Below are positions 1 to 7,281 of a DNA stretch of 11,585 bases, piece after piece. Below the pieces are notes generated by a model that saw nothing but the letters and a program-made list of their open reading frames with translations, was not told where the DNA came from and did not search any database. Each line of letters opens with the position of its first letter. Position 1 is the stretch's first letter. The stretch comes from Verrucomicrobiia bacterium. GTDB taxonomy: Bacteria; Verrucomicrobiota; Verrucomicrobiia; Opitutales; Opitutaceae. The translations under genes and the position numbers were made by a program. The DNA lies in contig JAUHWE010000082.1 of assembly GCA_030424825.1 (NCBI GenBank), positions 1-11,585 of the forward strand, written 5' to 3'.

Positions 1-1
1 C

Positions 2-1228
2 AGCTTTTCCGTTAATTTCCACGAGCTCGATTTGCCGCTGATGCGGGAAGCTGCTGCTGCTGGAGTTAACGCCATCAACACGGATCACCCTCGGCTCGCC
101 GCTGATGCCTTGGGCCGCCCGATTGAAGCCAAAGCCCTGAAGCTTCGCCAGGTCGCGGATCACGGCAGCAGCCTGGAGCGGGCCAGCAGTCTACTAGAGC
201 TCGCTCGCTACCGGGACTTCGAGCTCACTGCCTATTTTGCCGAGATGATGGGTGACGCCGACCCCACTGTCTCCCGGGCGGCTGCCGTTGCCCTGGTTCA
301 GAGAGCTCACCCCGATACCGTGAAAGTCCTGCTCGCTGCCCCGGGTGCCCATGTTCCCTCCCACTTCTCCGGTAATCGGGCTTGGGTGATTGGCATGCTG
401 CCCTTCCTCGCAAATAATGATGCCCAGCGCCTTCTTCTAGACAACCTCGTAGACGCTCCGGTTAGAACGATGCAGGAGGCGCTGCTGGCCCTGGCGAAAA
501 TCCCCGGTCCGTTGTCAACCGAGAGAATCGAGTCTCTCATTGATCACCCGAGTGGTCTCGTCTCAGGTGCCGCCGCTTTGGCATTGGCTCGCCATGACCC
601 TGCGGCTGTTGATCGGCTCATACCTGCTTTGGCTAGCCGTTTGCGGGAGGAAATTGAAACCACTTGGCGGCAGTACGCCGCTCCGGTCGAAACGAAATCT
701 CCCCTGGCAAAATCCCGTACAACCTTCGAGCGCCCCATCGACCCCGATATTCCTCACCGTGAAGAGCTAATGGCCCGGGCCGTTGACCTCTATAGTGGCT
801 ATCAAAAAACTCTCGCAGCGGCGGCTTTAAACTCATCAGAATCCACGACTCAATGGCTGCACGAAGAGCTGGAGCGCTTCTCGGACGACTTCTCCAATTT
901 CGTTAGCTACATCGCTGCGTTTCAGCTTTGGAATCGAGCCGACCACGAACGTCTCACCCGAAATCTAACTGCGGAACATCCATTCGTGCGTGATCGCGCC
1001 CAATGGACTCTTACTAAAAGTGGATCTGTAGCCGCTCCTTCACTACGCCAAGCCCTTTTCTCTCCCAACCGCGATGCCCGGCTCCGAGCAGCCCAAACGC
1101 TTGCTTGGATTGGCGACACTCAAGCACTTTCGCAACTCGAAAAACTCCATCAGCAATCAGACAAGGATAGCCAGCACTACGCTTGGGCAATCGCCAAGAT
1201 CAAACAAATCCAGCAAATCACGAAATAG
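2..1228 (+). CDS. 5'-truncated GDPD-HEAT repeat fusion protein (C-terminal part)
   Basis: The frame is open from base 2, so the gene begins upstream of the window; 408 codons are visible before TAG. The first ~35 residues contain LPLMREAAAAGVNAINTDHP, which matches the last strand of a glycerophosphodiester phosphodiesterase TIM barrel (family pattern: aGvdgIiTDxP). From about residue 45 the protein becomes Ala/Leu-rich paired helices with HEAT/PBS-lyase-like spacing. Examples are the PTVSRAAAVALVQ, GLVSGAAALALARHD and RDARLRAAQTLAWIGD segments. HEAT solenoids usually mediate protein-protein contacts. The catalytic residues of the GDPD domain lie outside the window, so activity cannot be judged. 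The product is probably exported, like its neighbours, but the N-terminus is unseen. A second, complete GDPD gene follows on the same strand after 265 bases. HEAT assignment is confident; the GDPD tail is a good but short match. Confidence 0.8.
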   Translation, partial: SFSVNFHELDLPLMREAAAAGVNAINTDHPRLAADALGRPIEAKALKLRQVADHGSSLERASSLLELARYRDFELTAYFAEMMGDADPTVSRAAAVALVQRAHPDTVKVLLAAPGAHVPSHFSGNRAWVIGMLPFLANNDAQRLLLDNLVDAPVRTMQEALLALAKIPGPLSTERIESLIDHPSGLVSGAAALALARHDPAAVDRLIPALASRLREEIETTWRQYAAPVETKSPLAKSRTTFERPIDPDIPHREELMARAVDLYSGYQKTLAAAALNSSESTTQWLHEELERFSDDFSNFVSYIAAFQLWNRADHERLTRNLTAEHPFVRDRAQWTLTKSGSVAAPSLRQALFSPNRDARLRAAQTLAWIGDTQALSQLEKLHQQSDKDSQHYAWAIAKIKQIQQITK

Positions 1229-1336
1229 CTCCCTCGTCCCTAAAAAATAGGCCGCGATTGAATATGCCTTTCTAAAGCGAATTAATCAAATGACTGGACT
1301 CCTCTTAGCGCTACTTTGTTAATTGTTGAAGGGTGG

Positions 1337-1376
1337 GGCAACGCCCTCCGGGCGTGCCGCACAATGGGAGGGCGTT
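1337..1376 (+). promoter_or_regulatory. Two mutually exclusive hairpins in the GDPD leader
   Basis: A local hairpin pairs 1337-1346 with 1350-1358 around a TCC loop, with one bulged A at 1341; its core is CGCCC/GGGCG. A second, perfect 10-bp inverted repeat pairs AACGCCCTCC (1340-1349) with GGAGGGCGTT (1367-1376). The two use the same left arm, so only one can form at a time. No U-tract follows either arm, so a simple intrinsic terminator is not supported. It could be an attenuator-like switch, a transcript-end processing structure, or a copy of a dispersed intergenic palindrome. The pairing is directly visible; the function is inference. Confidence 0.45.
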
Positions 1377-1493
1377 GTTCTTGGAGGCGCTTAATCATGG
1401 GCTTTTCTCTGCCAAGCACAGGTATTTGAAAATTGTTGTTTTGCTCAGGAGGGATTTCTGATTTCCTAGGATCTCCCCAAATACAATTATCTT

Positions 1494-2450
1494 ATGAAAC
1501 GAACAAAGCTCGGATGGACGCTGGCATCATGCGTCCTGCTTTTTATGGCTGCGGAAGCTCTGTCTGCTCCTAAGTCACGATTCCATAGAATTCACGCCGA
1601 CAATCCGAACGAACTGCGCGAATTATTCGTGTACTCAGAAGAGTGGATGCCGTTGGTGAGTGCTCACCGCGGTGGGCCAGTGCCCGGCTTCCCGGAAAAT
1701 TGCATCGAAACCTTCGAGCATACTTTGGAACAGGCCTATTCGATGTTGGAGATTGATCTAAGGTATTCGAAAGATGGCCACATAGTGCTGCACCATGATA
1801 CTACGCTGGACAGAACCACGACCGGAACCGGACCGGTCGATAGTCTTACACTGGCTGAATTGAAGCAACTCAAATTGATAGACCGGGAAGGAACGGTAAC
1901 GAATTACCGAATACCTACCTTAGATGAGGCGATTGAGTGGGCCCGCGGAAACACCATTCTGATCTTAGATAAGAAAGACGTTCTGGTAGAAACCTGTGTC
2001 CGGAAAATCCGCGAACACAAAGCCCAAGCCCATGTCATGATCATGGCTTCCCAGATTAAGGATATCCAGGCCGTCTACGACTTGGATCCGAATATCATGA
2101 TGGAGATCATGGTGGGAGACCGCGATCGATTCAAACAGTTCGACCAGAGCGGCGTTCCTTGGAACCGCGTCATTCCTTTTATTTCCCACCAGCCTCCCAA
2201 GGACCCTGGCCTGATTGAGATGATCCACGCGAAAGGAGCGAGCTGCATGGCCGGTTCCTCACGATATTTGGACCGCGATCTCAAGGCCTTGGGGAAACCT
2301 TCTCCGGAATTGCAGGCATCCTATCATAATTTGCTTCGGGGAGGCATCGACATCATTGAAACCGACCTGCCCATTCAGGTCAGCCAGCTTGCCTTTAAGA
2401 ATTTCTCGGCCCCTTCCAGAAAAGCCAAATTTTTCAAGGAACCTGATTGA
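1494..2450 (+). CDS. Secreted glycerophosphodiester phosphodiesterase family protein
   Basis: This 318-residue protein is predicted to hydrolyse glycerophosphodiesters to an alcohol and sn-glycerol-3-phosphate outside the cytoplasm. Residues 1-25 form a Sec signal peptide (MKRTK, hydrophobic run, ALSA), which supports this ATG although no Shine-Dalgarno stands directly before it. The GDPD active-site pattern is present in order: H58-R59, E68-N69, E86-x-D88 and H101-D102 within an HHD triplet, then LDRTTTGTG, and IPTLDEAIEW about 45 residues later. A barrel-closing GIDIIETDLP lies near the C-terminus. Length is normal for a single-domain family member. It follows the GDPD-HEAT gene and precedes the ThuA-like gene on the same strand. 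The true substrate may be a sugar- or polyol-phosphodiester rather than a phospholipid head group; the sequence does not decide this. Confidence 0.92.
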   Translation: MKRTKLGWTLASCVLLFMAAEALSAPKSRFHRIHADNPNELRELFVYSEEWMPLVSAHRGGPVPGFPENCIETFEHTLEQAYSMLEIDLRYSKDGHIVLHHDTTLDRTTTGTGPVDSLTLAELKQLKLIDREGTVTNYRIPTLDEAIEWARGNTILILDKKDVLVETCVRKIREHKAQAHVMIMASQIKDIQAVYDLDPNIMMEIMVGDRDRFKQFDQSGVPWNRVIPFISHQPPKDPGLIEMIHAKGASCMAGSSRYLDRDLKALGKPSPELQASYHNLLRGGIDIIETDLPIQVSQLAFKNFSAPSRKAKFFKEPD

Positions 2451-2458
2451 GTGATTCA

Positions 2459-2507
2459 AAGGAGGTCACACATGAAAGAGCCAGTTTGCGAAGGGAATCA
2501 ATGTTGA
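2459..2507 (+). other. Strong Shine-Dalgarno plus 11-codon mini-ORF ahead of the ThuA-like gene
   Basis: AAGGAGGT (2459-2466) is close to a perfect anti-SD match and sits 5 bases before ATG 2472. It opens the short frame MKEPVCEGNQC, which ends in TGA at 2505-2507. The same frame then stays open for 41 more codons and closes with a TGA (2631-2633) overlapping the ATG of the ThuA-like gene. It could be a leader peptide, a translational-coupling device or a decayed small gene; reading through the TGA as selenocysteine is possible but unsupported. The ribosome site is clear; translation is unproven. Confidence 0.35.
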
Positions 2508-2629
2508 CCGAATAAGGCCTCATTTTATCTCGATTCCCTTGCGTTACCGAAAAACTTTGCTGCCAATAATTGGAAAACCCGAAAGAGGGCAGACATAAGA
2601 ATCACCTTAAACCCGAATCCACAAGAAAC

Positions 2630-3379
2630 ATGAAACATGTAACCGCACTCAGTGTATTCGCCATTCTACTTTCGTCTACAACGGGATTTGCCAGCCAATC
2701 GAAAGACCAGAAGAAAGGGCTAGCGATTCTTGGGGACGCTTGGCATGCCGTAGCGCCTCTGTACAAGTCGATTGTCAAAAAGATGGAGGCAGTAGGCTAT
2801 CAAATGGATGCCACGATGGACAACGGAGTCCCGTTTGAGACGTTGGAGGAGTATCATACGATTGTTCTTAGCCGCTATGGATACGACAATATCAACCAAT
2901 TGAAACAAGGCGTGTTTCAAAAAGCCGCAGGCAAAAAACTGCGATGGATCACTCCGGAACAGGAAGACGCGATTGAGGGCTGGGTGAAAGAGGGCGGCCA
3001 CCTTTTTCTGCATCATGATGGGCACTGCTATTACTCAGCCCAAGGAGGAATCGAGCGATTGGCCAAAACGAATCATGGCGGGCATCCTCCTAAGGTATCC
3101 GTTAGCATGAAACCAACGGGATTGCTGCCAGAGCTGACTCAAGGCATTGCTCCTTTCACCGTATCCGACGAGGAGTTTCGAATGGAACTAGACGAAACCA
3201 AAACGACCGTTTTTCTGGAAAGCTATTCTGAGGAGAATGGGCGGACTCCCCAAGGTTGGGCGCACGATTACGGAAAAGGTAAGGTCGTAGTGTTCGTTCC
3301 AGGACACGACCGGTATTCTCTGGAGCACCCAATGGTAGACCAGTGCATCTCGAATATTGTTACTTGGTTGAGTCAGTGA
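2630..3379 (+). CDS. Exported ThuA-like domain protein
   Basis: This 249-residue protein carries the ThuA-like (trehalose-utilisation ThuA, class I glutamine amidotransferase-like) fold. Start 2630 is chosen over an in-frame TTG at 2570 because a signal peptide begins there (MKHVTALSVFAILLSSTTGFASQ); no good Shine-Dalgarno precedes it. Family landmarks are the opening strand KKGLAILGD (28-36), WITPEQEDAIEGWVKEGGHL (106-125) leading into HLFLHHDGH (124-132), the TVSDEEFRMEL region (177-187), and WAHDYGKGKVVVFVPGHD (210-227) near the end. ThuA-like proteins often accompany sugar oxidoreductases and DUF1080 proteins in Verrucomicrobia, Planctomycetes and Bacteroidetes and are linked to processing of oxidised (3-keto) sugars. 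The exact reaction here is not evident. It may be cotranscribed with the upstream GDPD, 179 bases away. Confidence 0.82.
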   Translation: MKHVTALSVFAILLSSTTGFASQSKDQKKGLAILGDAWHAVAPLYKSIVKKMEAVGYQMDATMDNGVPFETLEEYHTIVLSRYGYDNINQLKQGVFQKAAGKKLRWITPEQEDAIEGWVKEGGHLFLHHDGHCYYSAQGGIERLAKTNHGGHPPKVSVSMKPTGLLPELTQGIAPFTVSDEEFRMELDETKTTVFLESYSEENGRTPQGWAHDYGKGKVVVFVPGHDRYSLEHPMVDQCISNIVTWLSQ

Positions 3380-3836
3380 GGTTTATTTTTGGGCGTTTTG
3401 AGTGGAGGGCTGCGGACTTTTCGTAGGATCTTCGGCAAGACGAGCTCTCGTAGAGATCTGCTGATCGTCTATTGATCCCTCAAAGAATGGATAGGTGTCG
3501 CCTTGTCAAAACGATCTACATTATAAGGCTCTGCGAAAAATCTAGCTAGATCAAGACCTGTTTCAGGAATTGTTAGTCCAATCGAATCTTTTATCCAATC
3601 GAATTCAAGTACTTGGGATTTAAAGAGTCCCTCCGTTTGTTCTCCGATGGGATAATCATTCTTCGACTCGATCCGCTCTTGAACTTCCTTCGTTTCCCCT
3701 TGATAACGGCACTGTGATAATACCGTGGAAAATCAAGCATTACCCTACGAGCAACTTTGATCGGTCCATTACTGACCACTCGGATCATGGGGGGACCCAT
3801 TCAGCGATTCGACATCATGGAGGCGTTGCGAGCAAG
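3380..3836. other. 457-base stretch without an intact gene
   Basis: Apart from the putative minus-strand remnant (3469-3732), this stretch shows no complete gene, tRNA, strong terminator hairpin or repeat array. Its right end must hold the promoter of the cytochrome c-PQQ dehydrogenase gene, but no convincing -35/-10 pair stands out. GGAGG at 3819-3823 is the likely ribosome binding site for that gene. Confidence 0.5.
3469..3732 (-). pseudogene. Start-less C-terminal remnant of an unidentified minus-strand gene
   Basis: On the minus strand the frame is open for 87 codons from just after a TGA (3733-3735) to TAG (3469-3471), with no ATG. The translation looks protein-like: mixed charged and aromatic residues, with segments such as EVQERIESKNDYPIGEQ, KSQVLEFDWIKDSIGL, LDLARFFAEPYNVDRF and DKATPIHSLRDQ. 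It ends 90 bases from the ThuA-like stop, the normal geometry of convergent genes. Codons are more AT-rich than in flanking genes. Another frame on the same strand (ATG at 3798-3800, running to 3591) overlaps its 5' end and could be the preceding part of one frameshifted gene (joined near 3700). I do not recognise the family. Alternatively it is a chance open frame, but the composition argues against that. Confidence 0.4.
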
Positions 3837-5270
3837 TTGCATTCCGTTTTCCGGTGTCTGAGTATTGCGGTTCCTGCTCTATGGCTCACGCCTGCTGCGT
3901 TGCCGCAGGATTTAAGTAAGGGTGCTGACATCTATGCCACCTACTGTGCCCAGTGTCACGGGCCAAATCTCGAGGGCGGGCAGTTTCCCGGCTTTCTCGA
4001 CGGGATGTGGAATTACGGCTCAGGCCCCGGCCTGCACAGAGATAATATCAAATTCGGTATTCCCGGTACGCAGATGATTGCCTGGGGAAGTGTCCTCAGC
4101 GACTCTCAGATAGATGCGGTTCTCAATTTCATCCTCGAAAAGGAGAAGGAAATGGGGGTGAAACCGCCACCGCCTGAACCGATTTCGGAAACGGAACACT
4201 ACCGGCTCAAGGTAGAGGTCCTCGCGGAAGGTTTGGAGCGGCCGTGGGGGATTGAATTTCTCGATGAACGCACCGCCGTGTTCTCCGAGTTTCCCGGCCG
4301 GTTGCGCCTGCTTGTTGATGGGCAGGTCGACTATCGACCGATTGCCAATACTCCTAAGCCAGCAGCTCGACCATCCGGTCAACCCTTTGGCTACATGGAT
4401 GTCGCCCTCCATCCCGACTACGTAGATAACGGATGGATTTACCTCTGCTATATTGATGAGGTGCCTGATATTGTTGGCGACGAGCCCAACCGCCGCTGTG
4501 CCACCCGTGTCGTTAGAGGCCGGATACGCGACCGTAGATGGGTCGATGAAGAGGCTGTCTACGATCCGAGGCCAGAGGATTATACGGTTGTCTACGATCA
4601 CTTCGGAGCGCGACTGCTTTTCGATCACGAAGGCTACCTTTACCTGTCCATTGGCGATCGCGGCCGCATGCTCGATTCACAAAGCCTGGCCCGTCCTGAA
4701 GGAAAGTTTCACCGCATGCATGACGACGGTCGACCCGTTGACAGCAACCCCTACAACTCGTTGGAAAAATATGGCGTCCTTCCCACGGTTTACGCTTATG
4801 GGACGCGCAACGCCCAGGGTATGGCCCTCCATCCAGAAACCCACGAGGTTTGGGCGGCCGAGCATGGACCCATGGGGGGTGATGAGATCAATGTCGTCAA
4901 GGCGGGGGCCAACTACGGTTGGCCGTTGGCTACCAAAGGACTCGACCGCGACGGGACAGTACAAACGCCCTACAAGTCTTTGCCTGGCATGGAAGAGCCG
5001 ATTCACTACTGGATTCCATCACCCGCTGTGGGTGGCATTGAATTCTCGACTAGCCCGCTTTTTCCGGCCTGGAAAAACAACCTGCTCGTAGGCTTTCTAA
5101 AGCATCAGCAAATCGTCCGTGTCGTCCTCGAGGGTCACAAGGTGGTTAAAGAGGAAGTTGTCCTGAAGGAGTCCGGTCGCGTTCGTGAAATCAAAACCGC
5201 TCCGGACGGTTCGGTTTATGTCCTCATCGACCAACGCGGCATGATTCTGCGGCTAACCCCGGACGAATAG
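3837..5270 (+). CDS. Cytochrome c fused to PQQ-dependent sugar (glucose/sorbosone) dehydrogenase
   Basis: This is a predicted periplasmic oxidase: the C-terminal beta-propeller would oxidise an aldose or polyol using PQQ and pass electrons to the fused c-type heme. The TTG at 3837 is preferred (477 residues) because a signal peptide follows (SIAVPALWLTPAALPQ, ending near residue 24) and GGAGG lies 13 bases upstream. The frame is open back to a GTG at 3714, but that extension lacks protein-like features. Heme motif CAQCH is at 37-41, with a probable axial Met in the GTQMIAWG segment. The GSDH/YliI-type domain starts near residue 125: PWGIEF (136-141), a conserved-type His at 255 in HFGARLLFDHEGYLYLSIGDRG-like context, YGTRNAQGMALHP (321 onward), and GGDEINVVKAGANYGWP (347 onward). 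The substrate cannot be read from sequence. Domain calls are secure; the start is moderately secure. Confidence 0.88.
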   Translation: MHSVFRCLSIAVPALWLTPAALPQDLSKGADIYATYCAQCHGPNLEGGQFPGFLDGMWNYGSGPGLHRDNIKFGIPGTQMIAWGSVLSDSQIDAVLNFILEKEKEMGVKPPPPEPISETEHYRLKVEVLAEGLERPWGIEFLDERTAVFSEFPGRLRLLVDGQVDYRPIANTPKPAARPSGQPFGYMDVALHPDYVDNGWIYLCYIDEVPDIVGDEPNRRCATRVVRGRIRDRRWVDEEAVYDPRPEDYTVVYDHFGARLLFDHEGYLYLSIGDRGRMLDSQSLARPEGKFHRMHDDGRPVDSNPYNSLEKYGVLPTVYAYGTRNAQGMALHPETHEVWAAEHGPMGGDEINVVKAGANYGWPLATKGLDRDGTVQTPYKSLPGMEEPIHYWIPSPAVGGIEFSTSPLFPAWKNNLLVGFLKHQQIVRVVLEGHKVVKEEVVLKESGRVREIKTAPDGSVYVLIDQRGMILRLTPDE

Positions 5271-5450
5271 GAGGCTCGCTTCCAGAAGTGTTGTATTCAT
5301 AAAATAGTGAATGTGTTTTCGATGCTGATTCAGGTGATCGGCATTCTAATGGTCTCCCGCTATAAAGGATGCCGAACCGGAGTTTTGGCCTAGTGGAGTT
5401 GGTCGCAAAAATGCGGGCGGAACATGCATGATCCGTCATCTCGAGTTTAG

Positions 5451-5527
5451 AGGAGGCATCGTTGAAACTGGGAAATACTGCATTAGGTCGAGCAGCAGAA
5501 GTGCGGATAACTATGCACTTGCGGTAG
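5451..5527 (+). other. Second Shine-Dalgarno plus mini-ORF, ahead of the sulfatase
   Basis: AGGAGG (5451-5456) lies 5 bases before a TTG at 5462 that opens a 21-codon frame ending in TAG (5525-5527). The peptide would be basic, ending ITMHLR, with no recognisable motif. The sulfatase ATG follows 25 bases after the stop, so a leader-peptide role is conceivable. The start codon is weak, and the purine-rich block could be fortuitous. The remaining intergenic sequence (5271-5450) shows only a weak 7-bp inverted repeat (TCGGCAT 5338-5344 / ATGCCGA 5369-5375). Confidence 0.2.
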
Positions 5528-5552
5528 CGCTCTTAAAACGGGAGAGTGGGTT

Positions 5553-7031
5553 ATGACTTTAAACAGGACACGCTGCATTATCGTATTGAGGACAATAGGG
5601 CTTTGGGTAGCGGCACTATCCCTCGGATCTATTTGCTCCTCATCCACTAAAGCCGATGATAGCCAATCTAAAAAGCAGAACATTTTGCTCATCTGCGTCG
5701 ACGATCTTCGTCCTGAGCTGAAGTCATTTGGCGTCGACTATATACACTCACCAAACATCGATCGTCTCGCGGCTTCCGGCAGGGCCTTTCATAATCACTA
5801 TGTTAACGCGCCTACCTGCGGCGCCTCTCGTTACACGATGCTAACGGGGCAGTACGGTCCTTATGGCAACGGAGCGCTCTTCGCTCGGGCCGAGAAGCTG
5901 GGTTCTAACGATTCGGCTATTCCTCCAAGCATGCCAGAATGGTTCAGGGAAAATGGATACAAGACCGTATCCGTCGGGAAAGTTTCGCATCACCCGGGCG
6001 GGTGGGGCGGTGAAGACTGGTATGACCAGAATGTTCTCGAAATGCCTGGAGCCTGGGATCGTCAACTCATGCCTACTGGCCGCTGGAAGCACCCTCGTGG
6101 CGCGATGCACTCCTTGGTTCACGGGGAGATTAAGCCTATCGGATCTTTCTCGGAAAACAAAATGGATGCCCTCCAGAGCGCGGAAGGCGAAGACACGGAT
6201 TACCATGATGGACTAATCGCGGACGAGGGTCTCGAGCAACTCGAGGATTTAGCCGGTTCGGACAAGCCCTTTTTCCTCGCTATCGGTCTCATCAAGCCCC
6301 ACCTCCCGTTCGGTTCGCCCAAGCGCTACATGGATCCCTATGAAGGGGTGGACCTACCCCCGATCCCCCATCCGGAAAAACCTGGCTGGCAAAGTACCTG
6401 GCATGGCTCAGGTGAATTCTTCAGCCAATATTTCCACTACGGGCAAGACCCGCGCGAAGACAACGTCTACGCGGACAAAGTACGTCGCCACTATGCTGCG
6501 TGCGTGAGCTACGTCGACCATCACGTTGGCGAGATTCTTTCGAAGCTAAAGGAAACTGGCCGGGACAAAGACACTATCGTCGTGCTCTGGGGCGATCATG
6601 GTTGGCACTTGGGAGAACACGCCATCTGGGGAAAGCACTGCCTCTTCGAAGAGGCCCTGCGGTCGCCCCTCATCATCTCTGCCCCCAGTATGAGCAAACC
6701 GGGCACAAAGTCGAACGCGATCGTAGAGACTGTTGATCTTTTTCCGACACTGTGTGACCTCGCCGGTTTAGAGAAGCCTGATTTCGTCCACGGCAGTTCG
6801 CTTCTTCCTCAGATCGAAAAGCCAAATGCGAAAGGACACACAGCGTTTGCTTACAACGGGAAAGCGAAAACACTCCGCACGGACCGCTATCGCTTTACGC
6901 TTCACAAGGACGGTAATGCGGAGCTCTACGACCACACCTCTCTCGAAAAGGAGACCAAGAACCTGGCCGAAGAAAACCCAGCTCTCGTCGAAGAGCTAAA
7001 GGAAATGCTCCTCGGGAAAACGTCCCGCTAG
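5553..7031 (+). CDS. Secreted sulfatase, iduronate-2-sulfatase-like
   Basis: This 492-residue enzyme of the type I (formylglycine) sulfatase family would remove sulfate esters from carbohydrates in the periplasm or outside. The start has GGAGAG 6 bases upstream and a signal peptide (hydrophobic [17 protein letters not shown], cleavage likely after STKA). The metal-binding Asp pair D50-D51 sits in [14 protein letters not shown], a form typical of iduronate-2-sulfatase-like members. The maturation motif is C89-G-A-S-R93, where C89 would be converted to formylglycine; LTGQ follows. Downstream are [21 protein letters not shown] (D348, H349, H356) and K361-H362, all expected active-site positions. 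The C-terminus has the usual [18 protein letters not shown] tail. Maturation needs a formylglycine-generating enzyme or anSME, neither seen here. Length and motifs indicate an intact enzyme. The exact glycan target is unknown. Confidence 0.95.
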   Translation: MTLNRTRCIIVLRTIGLWVAALSLGSICSSSTKADDSQSKKQNILLICVDDLRPELKSFGVDYIHSPNIDRLAASGRAFHNHYVNAPTCGASRYTMLTGQYGPYGNGALFARAEKLGSNDSAIPPSMPEWFRENGYKTVSVGKVSHHPGGWGGEDWYDQNVLEMPGAWDRQLMPTGRWKHPRGAMHSLVHGEIKPIGSFSENKMDALQSAEGEDTDYHDGLIADEGLEQLEDLAGSDKPFFLAIGLIKPHLPFGSPKRYMDPYEGVDLPPIPHPEKPGWQSTWHGSGEFFSQYFHYGQDPREDNVYADKVRRHYAACVSYVDHHVGEILSKLKETGRDKDTIVVLWGDHGWHLGEHAIWGKHCLFEEALRSPLIISAPSMSKPGTKSNAIVETVDLFPTLCDLAGLEKPDFVHGSSLLPQIEKPNAKGHTAFAYNGKAKTLRTDRYRFTLHKDGNAELYDHTSLEKETKNLAEENPALVEELKEMLLGKTSR

Positions 7032-7281
7032 AACGCGACAAATATACTACCGTTCGCTGATGCCAGGATTCCATGGCAGCACAGCGATTCCCTTTGGGCC
7101 TAATAATCCGAAGCTTCGTACAGCCATTTTATCGGAGGCTCTGGGAGGGCTTTTTGCACGTTCGAGAACTCCAGGTAGACTTTCGCCATTTACAAGAATG
7201 GCAACGCATGCTAGTTTTAATTCGTAGTAGTCTCCCTCTCACCCCGAAACTTCAATCCAGCCCCTGACCCCAAAGATTCGC

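Noticed and set aside
1321..1438. Direct repeat AATTGTTG at 1321-1328 and 1431-1438 flanking the hairpin leader
   Set aside because: Eight AT-rich bases recur easily by chance, and no element with ends at these points is visible.
4020..4628. 202-codon minus-strand open frame inside the PQQ dehydrogenase
   Set aside because: It is antisense to well-conserved GSDH and cytochrome motifs, with no own ribosome site or domain.
5338..5375. 7-bp inverted repeat TCGGCAT/ATGCCGA after the PQQ dehydrogenase gene
   Set aside because: The 24-base loop and short stem without a T-tract are not convincing as a terminator or operator.
7060..7267. Two overlapping + strand small frames (55 codons at 7060-7227, 64 codons at 7073-7267) between sulfatase and peptidase
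   Set aside because: They overlap each other in different frames, have no ribosome binding site and no recognisable motif.
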